Source: Choanephora cucurbitarum (lineage: Eukaryota; Mucoromycota; Mucoromycetes; Mucorales; Choanephoraceae). From it: a stretch of 64,000 bases of DNA. Where the stretch lies: NCBI GenBank assembly GCA_025331435.1, contig JAIWNI010000069.1, positions 1-64,000 on the forward strand, in the 5' to 3' direction. The notes under the pieces were generated by a model, which ran no database searches, was not told where the DNA came from, and saw nothing but the letters and a program-made list of their open reading frames with translations. Shown here one piece after another: positions 1 through 9,168 of the stretch. Positions within the stretch are counted from its first letter, which is position 1. The number at the start of each line of letters is the position of its first letter. A program made the translations under genes and the position numbers.

Positions 1-1949
1 GGATGGATTCTATCATAAGCTTTTTCTTGATCAAGGAACAAACCGATAGCCGTGGAACGAGACTGACGAGCATGATCCATGGCCAGCTTCATTAACAAAC
101 CGTTGTCTGCTATGAAACGACCTCGAACGAAGCCGGTTTGGTAAGGATTAATGAGGGCAGAAGCACACTCAATAACCCGGTTATTGACCAGCCTAGTGAA
201 GACTTTTGCATCTGTATTAATTAATGAGATAGGCCTCCAATTCATAAGGTCAGCTAAGGACCCCTTTTTGGGCAAGAGAGAGACAGAGGTGTCCAGCCAA
301 GAAGAAGGGAAAAATCCAAATGCCAGAGCATCGTTGAAAACTCGAAGAGCGATGGGTTGACAATCAGGATGAATAAGGATTAACCTTAAGATCTCATACG
401 GTAAACCATCGGTACCAGGACTACTCTTTGTAGGCGACCTAGCAACACCGTCTAAGAGATCATCTATTACGAAGGGAGCAACCAAGTCCTCTTGCGACTC
501 CGGAGACAGTCTGACGGAATCGGGGATGTGAGACAGGAGCTCATCCACCGAAGATTGGTCAATCGCCTCAGGTGTATACAACTTACGATAGAAGCAGGCA
601 GCAGCATCCAGCATTTCCTCACGGCAAGTACTCAGTTGTCCAGTGTCAGGATGAAGGAGAGGAGGAATTAGACTGCGAGACGATCGTTGTTTAACCGTGC
701 TCTTCAAATAGCCGGCAGATGTTTCACCCAACTCACGCCATCGAATGCCAGCTCGAAGAGCTAAAGTTTCAGTGTGGTACTGTTGGAGCTGCTGAAGTTT
801 ACCTTCAATCACGCGAAGATGAGGAGAAACATCTTTGATGCGGTCAGGATAACGATCAATGAGTTTCAACAAAATACGACGCTTGACCTGGAGTGTCTGT
901 TCGGCCTTTTTCAGCGAAAATGCCTTTTGGCGCGAATACGATTGAGCTATCGATCTAGTAGTGGTCTTGAGCGATTCCCATTGCAGAGTAGGATAATACC
1001 ATTCAGGGAAGGAGGCAACTGTTTGTGATAGAGCAGATGCTAGTCGCTCGCAAAAGACGGGATCCTGTGCTAAACGTGGGTGAGCTCGCCACAGCCCTTT
1101 ACCAGTCTGATTGAGCGAATTGGAAACCGATGGAGGAATGAGCTGGAAACATGCTCTGACCAAGAAATGATCAGTCCACATGGGGTTCATGTAAGAAACT
1201 GAGCCATACGTGCGAGCAGGGTAGAGATCATTGGAAACGTAGATATAGTCAATGCATGATTGTGATAAGCCTCTGGAAAAAGTAGCGTGAGCTGCTTGTT
1301 TACGAGGTGTGACAGCATCTACATAAAACCGATCAACGTGGTTAAGCCATGTGATGGGTGCTTTACTACGGCGAGATTTGGCATTGAGACCAGACGAAAT
1401 CGAGTAGTTAAAATCACCAAGCAAAATGTGGCGTAGAGGTTGGACTGGGAGAATAGGAGAGGATGGCAGAGAGTGAATCAAATTCTGAAGGAAAGGATAG
1501 CGCTCTTTGCGGCCTGCTGGTGCGTATAAAACAGTGATAGAGAGAGGCTCAAAAAGGTCAGACTTGTGAGACACTGTGGCAGTGATAAGCCTACCGCATG
1601 AGCTTTTAACAATCTGAGAAAAGGAAAGGTCGGGAGAGAAAGAGATCAACCCACAGTGGGAAGTCCAGATACTGTCCACAGCTTGAAACTGCATATGAAA
1701 TTGAGATTCCAAATCAGTGGATACAGCATGTGTTTCCTGGAGAGCAATAATGTCAAGTGAGAGCGTACGAATGTACCGAATAAACTGAGAACTTGTCTTA
1801 GGATTAGCAACTTTACGCAAACCACGACAGTTCAAAGTGGCAATTCGTAGGGGGAAAAGAGTTGTAGAGGAGTCCGAGAAGTTAAATTGGGCATCCGAGG
1901 ATACACCATCGTGAGAGTATAAATAAGCCATATCGTTTTCTAAATTCAT
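1..1949 (-). CDS. LINE ORF2, endonuclease/reverse transcriptase, partial
   Basis: ORF2 of the LINE, open from an ATG at 1949 to the window edge without a stop in the stretches I translated. The N-terminal half is an APE-like (exonuclease-endonuclease-phosphatase) domain: IATLNCRGL and DIIALQETH near the start, a GDFN catalytic box around 1410, CIDYIYVS around 1240 and a TDH in place of the usual SDH near 1170. The reverse transcriptase begins around 480-200 with a PGTDGLPYEIL block, WRPISLINTDAKVFTRL, NPYQTGFVRGRFIADN and the palm-A motif FLDQEKAYDR at about 20-50. It starts 10 nt after the ORF1 stop, as in LINEs where ORF2 is translated by reinitiation or leaky scanning. This part looks coding-competent; the rest lies outside the window. 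Function in target-primed reverse transcription is by family. Confidence 0.9.
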   Translation of the reverse strand, partial: MNLENDMAYLYSHDGVSSDAQFNFSDSSTTLFPLRIATLNCRGLRKVANPKTSSQFIRYIRTLSLDIIALQETHAVSTDLESQFHMQFQAVDSIWTSHCGLISFSPDLSFSQIVKSSCGRLITATVSHKSDLFEPLSITVLYAPAGRKERYPFLQNLIHSLPSSPILPVQPLRHILLGDFNYSISSGLNAKSRRSKAPITWLNHVDRFYVDAVTPRKQAAHATFSRGLSQSCIDYIYVSNDLYPARTYGSVSYMNPMWTDHFLVRACFQLIPPSVSNSLNQTGKGLWRAHPRLAQDPVFCERLASALSQTVASFPEWYYPTLQWESLKTTTRSIAQSYSRQKAFSLKKAEQTLQVKRRILLKLIDRYPDRIKDVSPHLRVIEGKLQQLQQYHTETLALRAGIRWRELGETSAGYLKSTVKQRSSRSLIPPLLHPDTGQLSTCREEMLDAAACFYRKLYTPEAIDQSSVDELLSHIPDSVRLSPESQEDLVAPFVIDDLLDGVARSPTKSSPGTDGLPYEILRLILIHPDCQPIALRVFNDALAFGFFPSSWLDTSVSLLPKKGSLADLMNWRPISLINTDAKVFTRLVNNRVIECASALINPYQTGFVRGRFIADNGLLMKLAMDHARQSRSTAIGLFLDQEKAYDRIH

Positions 1950-1959
1950 GATTAAACAA

Positions 1960-3465
1960 TTAGAGGGTTGAGTTTTGAGACACTCCAATCTCCGTTGTAA
2001 TATCATGAATAATAGAAGAATCGTCGAGTTCAAGATCCATGCTTGACTCTATGAGTTCTGCCGCATGGTCAGAAGATATGGTGATAGTATCCGTGGATAC
2101 AACTGGACTTAAATTCTTGGGGTTTAATGGACAATCGCGATGGGTACGGCGTTTATGGCCTGGCTGACCACAAGCCTTGCATACATCGGAGTCAAAAGTA
2201 GAAGCAGCAATTGTTGGAGGAACAGCAGGCACCAAATGAGCCACAGGAGAAGGAGCATGTTCGACAGAACTAGATTCCATGTGCTCTAAGCTAGTATTCC
2301 CAAGACTTTGAGCTTTGGCAGATCGAGCTCTAGTCTGCCTAGTACGACGAGAACTAGCCAAGGTGGAGACTGCGCTCGTTGCATCAGCGGAGCGAGCGTC
2401 AACACGAGGACTAGAAACAACCAAAGGCTTGGAAGCAGCATCAGAATCCAAACAAGCGGTTGATGCAGTAACCGCAGCATCCTGTTCATCAAAGATGCTG
2501 ACTACCGTAGTAGGCTCAGTGGGACTAGCCACAAGGGGAGTCTTCCTAGCCTTTTTATTTGAAGAACCGCTAGGAGCAGAGTTCTTTCTTGGACATTCCT
2601 TAGAGATATGTCCTTTCTCATGACAATTATAGCAGATTAGGGACGCATGCCTCTTATTACAGGTCTTAATGACATGATCATTTTGGTGGCAATATCGACA
2701 GTAAGGATCCATCTTCGCCCAAGTAGCGTAAACCTTTATGGCATCAACCGGTTCGCTGGATCGGATGTCCTTATGGTTGCTGCGGGGTGACATGTAGGAG
2801 TACTGCCAGTGTACTTCATGCTGCAATGTACGTGGGGAGGAAGACTCAACTTCCAGAACAACATAGCCACGACCGGTAAAGGTACCAGCTATACCTCGAA
2901 CCAGTCCACAATCAACTACTCGACCAAAATGGGACAGATTGCTAAACATATCAGATTTGAGTTCGACTGCTCCACCATCAGCTCGACCATACTGACGAGG
3001 CAGACCAGAAATGGAAATTTTGAGGATTTTAACATCCGCTGACAAGGCCTCAAAGGTCGTAAAAGGCTACTGAAAGGAGGGAAGGTGAAGACCCTCTGTA
3101 ACGGCCTTACGGGCTAAAGACTCCGTGAACACACATTCAATGAAGGATCTCGAGCTCTCCACCCGAGGCGTCTCTTCAAGTCCCCATAGTTGGTCACCAG
3201 GAGCACACAAAGTGGTGAGATCGTTGAAAAAGGTTTGGACATCTTTGACATTCGTGATGTCAACGAAGACTGAGTCGGGAAGTGTACCTCTCAAGAAGGG
3301 GTTTTGAGATCCGGATGCAAAAGCATCGTCTTTCGATTGTTTTTCCGCAAAGAGTGAAGTACGAGTAGTGTCAGTACCTCTTACAACTGAAGCCCATGCC
3401 CTGGGCAGTATATTAGGGGAAATTGCCTTATTTGGCAGGTTATGTTTTTTAGCAGAGGAAGCCAT
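1960..3465 (-). pseudogene. LINE ORF1, nucleic-acid-binding protein, one in-frame TAG
   Basis: ORF1 of the LINE. The likely start is the ATG at 3465 (TTTCCATGGC context); an upstream in-frame ATG at 3492 is weaker. One frame runs to the stop at 1960-1962, interrupted only by a TAG at 3067-3069. Downstream of the TAG, residues starting ILKISISGLP and ending GRGYVVLEV look like an RRM-type fold. Two CCHC zinc knuckles follow (CRYCHQNDHVIKTC and CYNCHEKGHISKEC), then a Ser/Ala-rich low-complexity stretch and a third, looser knuckle (CKACGQPGH...C). ORF1 proteins of this class bind element RNA and form RNPs. The single amber codon means either a recently inactivated copy, a sequencing difference, or readthrough. 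I favour a nonsense mutation, but the frame is otherwise intact. Confidence 0.85.
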
Positions 3466-3565
3466 GGAAATGATAATAAGCAGTCTGGTCATCTATTTTT
3501 TTTAGAAAAAAACAGTGACTTTCCAATCAAATCACTTCAAGATTTTTTTTCCTTTTTCTCTTTTT

Positions 3566-3623
3566 CGGTGCCGTATAAAACCTGTGTACTAAAACGGTGC
3601 CGTATAAAACCTGTGTACTAAAA
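3566..3623 (+). repeat. 29-bp direct tandem duplication
   Basis: The block starting CGGTGCCGTATAAAACC is present twice back to back, at 3566-3594 and 3595-3623. The second copy overlaps the left terminal inverted repeat of the adjacent DNA transposon (3604-3641), so the outer end of that element has been locally duplicated. Both copies contain the CTGTGTACTAAAA core that is itself half-repeated inside the TIR. Confidence 0.95.
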
Positions 3624-3641
3624 CCTGTGTACCCGGAGTTT
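3604..3641 (+). repeat. Left terminal inverted repeat, 38 bp
   Basis: Exact inverted copy of 5065-5102. It ends inward with CCCGGAGTTT and contains two CCTGTGTAC cores. Confidence 0.95.
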
Positions 3642-3727
3642 GAATAGTACTGATCAAGCCACAGAGTCAGAAATTACATTTTACACTTTTTCATCTTTTT
3701 TGCTCTATAATAAACCACACTCGAATC

Positions 3728-4777
3728 ATGAATCAATTGACAGATAAAGAATATCGAAAGAAAAGCTACTTTAAGAGTTAGTTTCCAGATGGTAAGCATT
3801 TCGAATGATTTACTGTTGAGCCACGTAAGGGCCTAGAAGATACATTCAACAAGTGTAATTTTGATATCGGCTGGGCACTGACAGGAGGTTCAAGAATGAG
3901 CATCAAAGGTTGCCCTACTCGTTACAATAAATGCCTTGGTGCAGTTTATTGTGACCAAGAAATCTGTCCTTTTTTTAATAAAGATATGAGACTTTCTTAT
4001 ACGCTAGAAAAAATAAAAACGCAGATCTGCTTTCATTGTAAAGAAGCATTAAAGCATAGGGAATGTAAAGTAGCTGTCAAATTTACTTTGATTTACGACG
4101 AAATTAGTAATTTGGCTAGCTGCGCTGTTAAGTGCAAAGGCAGACACTCTCATGACAAATACAAAAGACTCCAATGCTCTCTCTCTCCTAGTTTGCGCTC
4201 TCTTTTGTCTGTTTCTCCTGTCTATGAGCTTAGCATGTGCTTTCAGCGGCAGGATGAATCAAAGATTGAATGCAAAGTACAAGATATGTTGTCCTTTATT
4301 AAGGGAAAATATCCTACTATGCGTCAATTTTACAATGCAAGAAAGCTGAAGGATCAGAAAGAAAAGCAAAAAGAAATAAGTAACTTGAGAATTCAGTTCG
4401 AATCAACATAGCATAAAGAGTCACTTTACAAGTCAAGACAGAACTCGAGATGCGTTAACTTTGAAAGTAATTTGATTTCTGAGGAATCTATCCCTGAATT
4501 TCTCTTCATCGTGGATTCAACAAATTTTGATCCAAAGTTTGTTGACCACAAAAGCGAATTGAAAGAATACGATTGCCAAGCTTACTTTCCAGACACTTTT
4601 TCGATTAATGTACCTGCTTTTCAGAGGCCTCAAAAGCCTAAATATACATTGCATGTCAGAGTATATTCAACTCATACATCTGGTGTGCATTATTTGCAGT
4701 TGGCAAAGTACAATCATCTGAAAACAAGACAACACTTTACAAAACAGACAATCTCAGCTACTCATCGAAGTGTTTGA
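3728..4777 (+). pseudogene. WRKY-GCM1/FLYWCH-like zinc-finger protein of a transposon, decayed
   Basis: One reading frame runs from an ATG at 3728 to 4777, about 349 codons, broken by three stops: TAG at 3779, TGA at 3806 and TAG at 4409. The middle part carries a Cys/His pattern typical of the WRKY-GCM1 zinc-finger superfamily: TRYNKCLGAVYC, EICPFF, CFHCKEAL, RECKV, then a CKGRHSHDKY terminus that supplies the H-x-H pair. The C-terminal part (from LISEESIPEFLFIV) is unlike anything I recognise. The gene sits alone between 38-bp TIRs. WRKY-GCM1 fingers are known from both transcription factors and MULE transposases; here a transposon origin fits. Three stops make an intact product unlikely. 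Confidence 0.65.
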
Positions 4778-5064
4778 AAGAGCTTAGCGACTCTTTTGAA
4801 TGTCCTAAAGAGCTTTTAAGAGCAAGAAGCACAATCTTTGTTTGCTATATGCTCAAACGCTAATTTCGCTTTTTTTTATTTATTTTTCTTTATCATATCA
4901 ACAAGCATAATATTTTTTAACACAGCAATGCTGTTTTATTCTATTTGTTCAAATCGTAGTGATATGAATGTTTTCTCAAAACTGATTAGTACACTATAAA
5001 GAAGCAAAAAGTGTAAAGTGATTCTGCTAAAGTCCAGTGACAGCTTTTACTATTTTATATATTT

Positions 5065-5102
5065 AAACTCCGGGTACACAGGTTTTAGTACACAGGTTTT
5101 AT
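5065..5102 (-). repeat. Right terminal inverted repeat, 38 bp
   Basis: Exact inverted copy of 3604-3641; begins AAACTCCGGGTACAC on the plus strand. Confidence 0.95.
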
Positions 5103-6374
5103 CTGCCCTCCTCTTTTTCTCTTTTTCTCATTTTTTTTTCTTTTTGCTCTTTTTACTTTCAGATCAGTTGAAACTTCTTTGCTTTGCGATATCTTAATTC
5201 GTCATTATGATTTGTACTGGTTTAATTTAGACTAAATATTTAGTCCACTGCATCCTATTTCACAGTGAGATTGTCTAATCAAGAATAGTATCGAGTCTAC
5301 AATCAGCCAAAAAACGACATTTTTCAACAAAAATCTAATGTTATTCAAATGTCGACAAAAAAACACATATACCTTAACGAATTGCGTTTAAGTATCTCCT
5401 TAAGTCTGCCTTTTTGTTAATGCGATGGATCTGTTATCATGGTAAAAATCTATAGTTGTTCGTTTAATTAGTTTCTAAACTATTTGTACTACCCTTATTA
5501 TAGGAGCAATCAACAATTTATTTGCTCCAAAGAACAACTCAAAGACTTTGGCTATATACTGACGATTCACCTTCAATAATATTCAAGACATTCCTCTTGC
5601 GGCAACACAGTTTTGGCTTGGACATTTGACTGGAATCAAATGCTGTAGTTGGTTAGGGAAATTGCATTGATCATTTAGTAAATAATTAGATATGATCAGT
5701 TCATATACATGTTTTAAATAGTTACATGAGGTTTTCTTACTGCTCTTACAATTGAAGTTATTATGCATAGCTTATGCCTTTCTTTCTTCCAATCTCATGA
5801 TGGCACCTATAATCGACATTTCCGGGCTGACCATCATCACTCTGTATATACATCACTGGAAGATCCTTTCTTGCAGCGGTAGTTGATCATTTGTAAGATT
5901 CAAGAATGAATAAAATAGATCCTTTGAAGGACATCGCTAGTATCATTGTTGTAGGCTCATTTCGGTGAGTCAAAGGAAGCTGTGTTCATTCTTGTAGCTT
6001 TACTCTCTTTTAGTTGAGCTGTTAGAGTAATTACGCATAGGATGAAAATAAACTCATATTTTATTGTCTTTTCAAATCAGCTATCAGAAAGCCTGCGATC
6101 TGGTATGTGATGCCATTTAGCTTTCTTTCATCCTTTTTATGGTTTCGTCAACGATCCTGCCTTTTTCTTTAAACTACACCCTATTCCCTTAATAACTCTG
6201 TATACCGGCAGAAACGTACTGACCTCATCCTGATCGACTTCTTTACACAACATCCCACTATACCATTGACTCTTCTTTACCATGAGTTTGAAGTTGCTTC
6301 ATCTCTATACACCAGAGATACTCAAGTAAAACCCAAGGCATGTGAGAAGATAAAGACTATTTACAGTGAAAGTA
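5103..6374. other. AT-rich stretch with possible orphan exons, no confident gene
   Basis: No continuous gene is visible. Short protein-like pieces occur on the plus strand, for example from about 5797 (HDGTYNRHFRADHH...) followed by GT-AG-like spacing, and from about 6208 to 6350 (KRTDLILIDFFTQHP...). These look like remnants of a multi-exon host gene that ends abruptly where the Tc1-like element begins at 6375. I could not name the family. Confidence 0.35.
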
Positions 6375-6415
6375 CAGTGGGGTTGCAAAAAATAAGATAA
6401 AAATTTAAATTTCCG
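6375..6415 (+). repeat. Left TIR of Tc1-like element, 41 bp
   Basis: Exact inverted copy of 7670-7710, preceded by TA. Confidence 0.97.
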
Positions 6416-6474
6416 TCAAATATGTTGACAATGCATGGAATGATTGATCCCCTTTATCTCTTTTTTATATCAAA

Positions 6475-7508
6475 ATGGCTCAAAGAACCCACTTAACTGA
6501 TGCAGAAAAACGTCTTATTGTCAAATCAAGCCAAAATGGTATGAAAGCTAAGCAAACTTCAACAGCTGCAGGTGTAAAATTGGCCAGCGTATACACTCTT
6601 GAGAAGGCAAAAATTGCAAGGTACAACAGATCGTGCTAAAGGATCTGGAAGACCTAGAAAACTCACTCCCAGAGTTTTAAGAATTCTTAAGCAGGTCATT
6701 GTGCTCAACAGGAGAGCAACTTTGGCCGAATTGACGTCCTCTTTGCCTGTGAAGGTACACAGGGACACCGTTCGTCGTGCATTGCGCAGAGTGTGTTATA
6801 GAAGCCGAGTAGCACAGAAGAAGCCATTCCTAAATGCCTTCCACCGAAGAAAAAGACTCGACTTTGCAAAAAAAAAAAAAAAAATACAAGCACTGGACAG
6901 TGGAAGACTGGAAGAAGGTGATTTGGACGGATGAAAGTTCGTTTGAAAACGGCAAAAATTCTGCGAAGGTGATGGTTTGGCGCCTACCGTTTGAAAAGTA
7001 CTTCGAAGAATGTCTAGCACCTAGTTTCAAGAGTGGTAGGACCAGCTTGATGGTTTGGGGTGCCATCAGGTATGGTCATAAGTCCCGACTCCACTTCTGC
7101 AGCGATATTGAACGCAAAGGAGAAGGTTTTGTATCATCTGTATACAATGGCCCTCTCCTTGAATTCTATGGACGGGAGCGAAATCTGATACTAATGGAAG
7201 ATGGGGCTCCTGTTCATAGATGCAGATCTGCAAAAGATTGGAAGTTGGAGAAGGGATTGAAGCTGCTAGACTGGTCTGCACAGTCGCCAGATTTAAACCC
7301 GATCGAAAATCCGTGGATGATCATGAAGCGACGAGTGCAGGCCTAACGAAGCAGGCACGGGCGTTTCCCCAACGCAGAAGCTTACCGGGAATGCTTGCAA
7401 GATGTATGGGACAGTTTCGGACCAAAAGAACGGAGTAATCTCATTGCAAGCATGCCCAAAAGACTGAGATATGTCCTTGCTCACAGAGGTGGGGCAACAA
7501 GATATTAG
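6475..7508 (+). pseudogene. Tc1-like transposase, DD34E, frameshifted
   Basis: The ATG at 6475 opens an N-terminal helix-turn-helix region (AQRTHLTDAEKRLIV), then the frame changes near 6600 into GSGRPRKLTPR, typical of the second HTH and its linker. A run of A residues at about 6869-6884 forces a second frame change. The next frame carries the first Asp in WTDESSF, the second in MEDGAPVH and the Glu in SPDLNPIEN; 34 residues separate the last two, giving DD34E. A third shift near 7340 leads to the conserved C-terminus (SMPKRLRYVLAHRGGATRY) and a stop at 7506-7508. The catalytic triad is all present, so inactivity comes from the frameshifts. The family cuts and pastes DNA at TA sites. Confidence 0.9.
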
Positions 7509-7669
7509 CTGGCTACTAGCTCACCTATTTGTATTATTTCAAAGCAATAAAAAGTTTAAAAACAAATCCAGACAATTTCTAATGACTTTTCGAGCATTTT
7601 AGGACATTTAGTAATAGTTTAATGGTGTTTAGTAGGTCAAGATCAATGATGATGATAATATGAATTTTG

Positions 7670-7710
7670 CGGAAATTTAAATTTTTATCTTATTTTTTGC
7701 AACCCCACTG
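7670..7710 (-). repeat. Right TIR of Tc1-like element, 41 bp
   Basis: Exact inverted copy of 6375-6415; ends GCAACCCCACTG on the plus strand. Confidence 0.97.
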
Positions 7711-8294
7711 CACTTGACTCTGAATAATGAGAACAAGCTATCTAAATATTGCATGTCAATCAGTTTGCTTGTAAAAAGGTATTCTGAAGCAATTACAAAG
7801 GCAAAAAAAAACTCGACCTTCCGCCTCTTTGCTTTCTTGTTTATTTGTTAGTCATACGGAACAAAACTGAAAGTAGCCTAAGAAATAAACTAGTTGGGGG
7901 TGTCAAGCGCAATCAACAAACTCCAAAACAATACTGCAAGGACCAACCAAACAACCACACAAGTATAGCAAATGATTCCCTCAAGGGTAAACATAGATCG
8001 TCATTTATCATCCATACCTTTTTGTTCAGTCATAACATTTGAGTTAGCTTGTTGCGTTGAGCTGATGCAAAACAAACTGAGCATGATTACAGGGATTGGA
8101 GCCTTTCAATAGAAAAGTTAAAAGCATACATAGGCAAACCTCTTTAACTTCTTTTTCTTAAGCAGTATGCAATCAACAAGCATACATACATAAGTTAAGT
8201 TGCCAACGGTAAGATGAAAGGGAGGAGGGAAGGGTAAAGAGATAGATAATATACATCAATACTCTTCAATATCTTTTTTTCTCTTCAACATACT
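7711..8294. other. Intergenic, no gene seen
   Basis: AT-rich DNA with only short open frames lacking domain-like sequence. The last 80 bases are CT- and AT-rich, consistent with a core promoter for the small secreted protein gene at 8295. Confidence 0.5.
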
Positions 8295-8624
8295 ATGCTC
8301 AAGTTAACTATTCTCTCTCTTGCCCTCTGCGTCCTTTCTGTAAATACTGTGCCTCTATAAGGTGATTCTCCATCCAAAGCTGATTTAGATTGTGCACCAG
8401 AGCTTGCTAAACCGGCATGTGTATATTTGAGAGATTTGCGCAAAACCTATAAGGATCTTAGAATCCCATGGATTTGTGGGCCAACACTTCAAGCTTATCC
8501 TACCTATAGTGTGCTACCTGTGATTTTCTATGAATCAAAAGCTAACCATAAGAAGACCTACTATATAAACATGTGTGTGGCAGCAACTGATTTGAAGAAA
8601 AATCTTTCTGGATCAGTTGCATAA
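8295..8624 (+). pseudogene. Small secreted protein, premature stop at codon 22
   Basis: The ATG at 8295 opens a clear signal peptide (MLKLTILSLALCVLS). After an in-frame TAA at 8358-8360 the same frame continues to a stop at 8622-8624, giving a 109-codon unit. The mature part is Tyr-rich with cysteines in DCAPELAKPACVYL, WICGPT and NMCVAA, four in all, which suggests two disulfides. No family recognised. The stop lies just after the predicted signal-peptide cleavage region; an intron removing it would have to be about 22 nt, below the usual size here, so I treat it as a nonsense mutation or a base-call difference. If real and expressed it would be a small extracellular or cell-wall protein. 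Confidence 0.55.
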
Positions 8625-9168
8625 CTTCGAGAAAAGCTACTTGATAAAGTTGCTTAGTTTAGAACACCCGAAAAGTTCTTGATTTTGGGTTTTCTAGAGG
8701 TCCAAATAGATAGGAAACAACGATTAAAATCGTCTTTTGCTTTATTGGGCAAATAAATTTCAATACAAACAATCCTTGGTTTTATTTACCCTAGTGTTTC
8801 ATTACACACGTACAAATGCTACCTTTTTTTCTCTTTGCTTACCATTTTGTAGAACCCAGTCAACATAACATCATTTGATGTCATCAGTATATTTAGCTCA
8901 TATATAATAATAAGCTTTTGAACAACTGCAGATGTACTTTTGATTCAGTAAACACAAGAGCAATGAAGAGATGGATGTATAGTAATAAGAATGCCTTGTG
9001 TCATTTAGCATTAAGATGAGACAGTGCAAGTATTGGTCGAGTGGATTGCTTATCGACATTTCTTTTTTTTTTCTACAACGAACTTGTTTGTAACGTTGTG
9101 GAAGCCATAGCCTTTAATATGACTACCGTAAAGTATTGACATATTTTTTGTATACAACGAAATGTTAA
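8625..9168. other. Intergenic, no gene seen
   Basis: AT-rich sequence without a supportable open frame. It ends at the putative left target-site copy of the truncated LINE. Confidence 0.5.

Larger units (their letters stand above)
1..3500 (-). mobile_element. LINE-type non-LTR retrotransposon, 3' part beyond the window edge
   Basis: Two consecutive minus-strand reading frames 10 nt apart form a two-ORF LINE. ORF1 carries an RRM-like fold and CCHC knuckles; ORF2 carries an APE-type endonuclease followed by a reverse transcriptase. The element continues past base 1, so the catalytic YADD part of the RT, the RT C-terminus and the 3' UTR are not visible. The 5' end is not sharply defined; it lies near 3500-3560, just next to a separate TIR transposon. 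The clade cannot be fixed by eye, although the palm motif LDQEKAYDR recalls L1/Tx1-like RTs. Confidence 0.9.
3604..5102 (+). mobile_element. TIR DNA transposon with a GCM-like zinc-finger relic
   Basis: A perfect 38-bp inverted repeat lies at 3604-3641 and 5065-5102; the left copy starts ATAAAACCTGTGTAC. Inside the TIR the core CCTGTGTAC occurs twice. The 1.5-kb interior holds one decayed gene (3728-4777) and nothing that looks like a DDE transposase, so this copy is probably non-autonomous. A 15-nt CT-rich direct repeat, CTTTTTCTCTTTTTC, occurs outside both ends (3552-3566 and 5113-5127) and could mark a duplicated target, but it is low-complexity. Known MULE-type elements carry WRKY-GCM1 zinc fingers, which makes a MULE relative the best guess; that is an inference from family knowledge. 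Confidence 0.8.
6375..7710 (+). mobile_element. Tc1-like (DD34E) transposon, 1336 bp, inactive transposase
   Basis: Bounded by perfect 41-bp terminal inverted repeats (6375-6415 and 7670-7710) that start CAGTGGGGTTGCAAAA. A TA precedes the left end, as expected for the TA target duplication of this superfamily; on the right the dinucleotide is CA. The interior holds a single transposase gene with frameshifts. Identical TIRs together with a broken gene suggest recent movement, perhaps mobilised in trans. Confidence 0.95.

Noticed and set aside
2286..2623. Open frames on both strands inside LINE ORF1
   Set aside because: They are out-of-frame shadows of the Ser/Ala-rich segment of ORF1.
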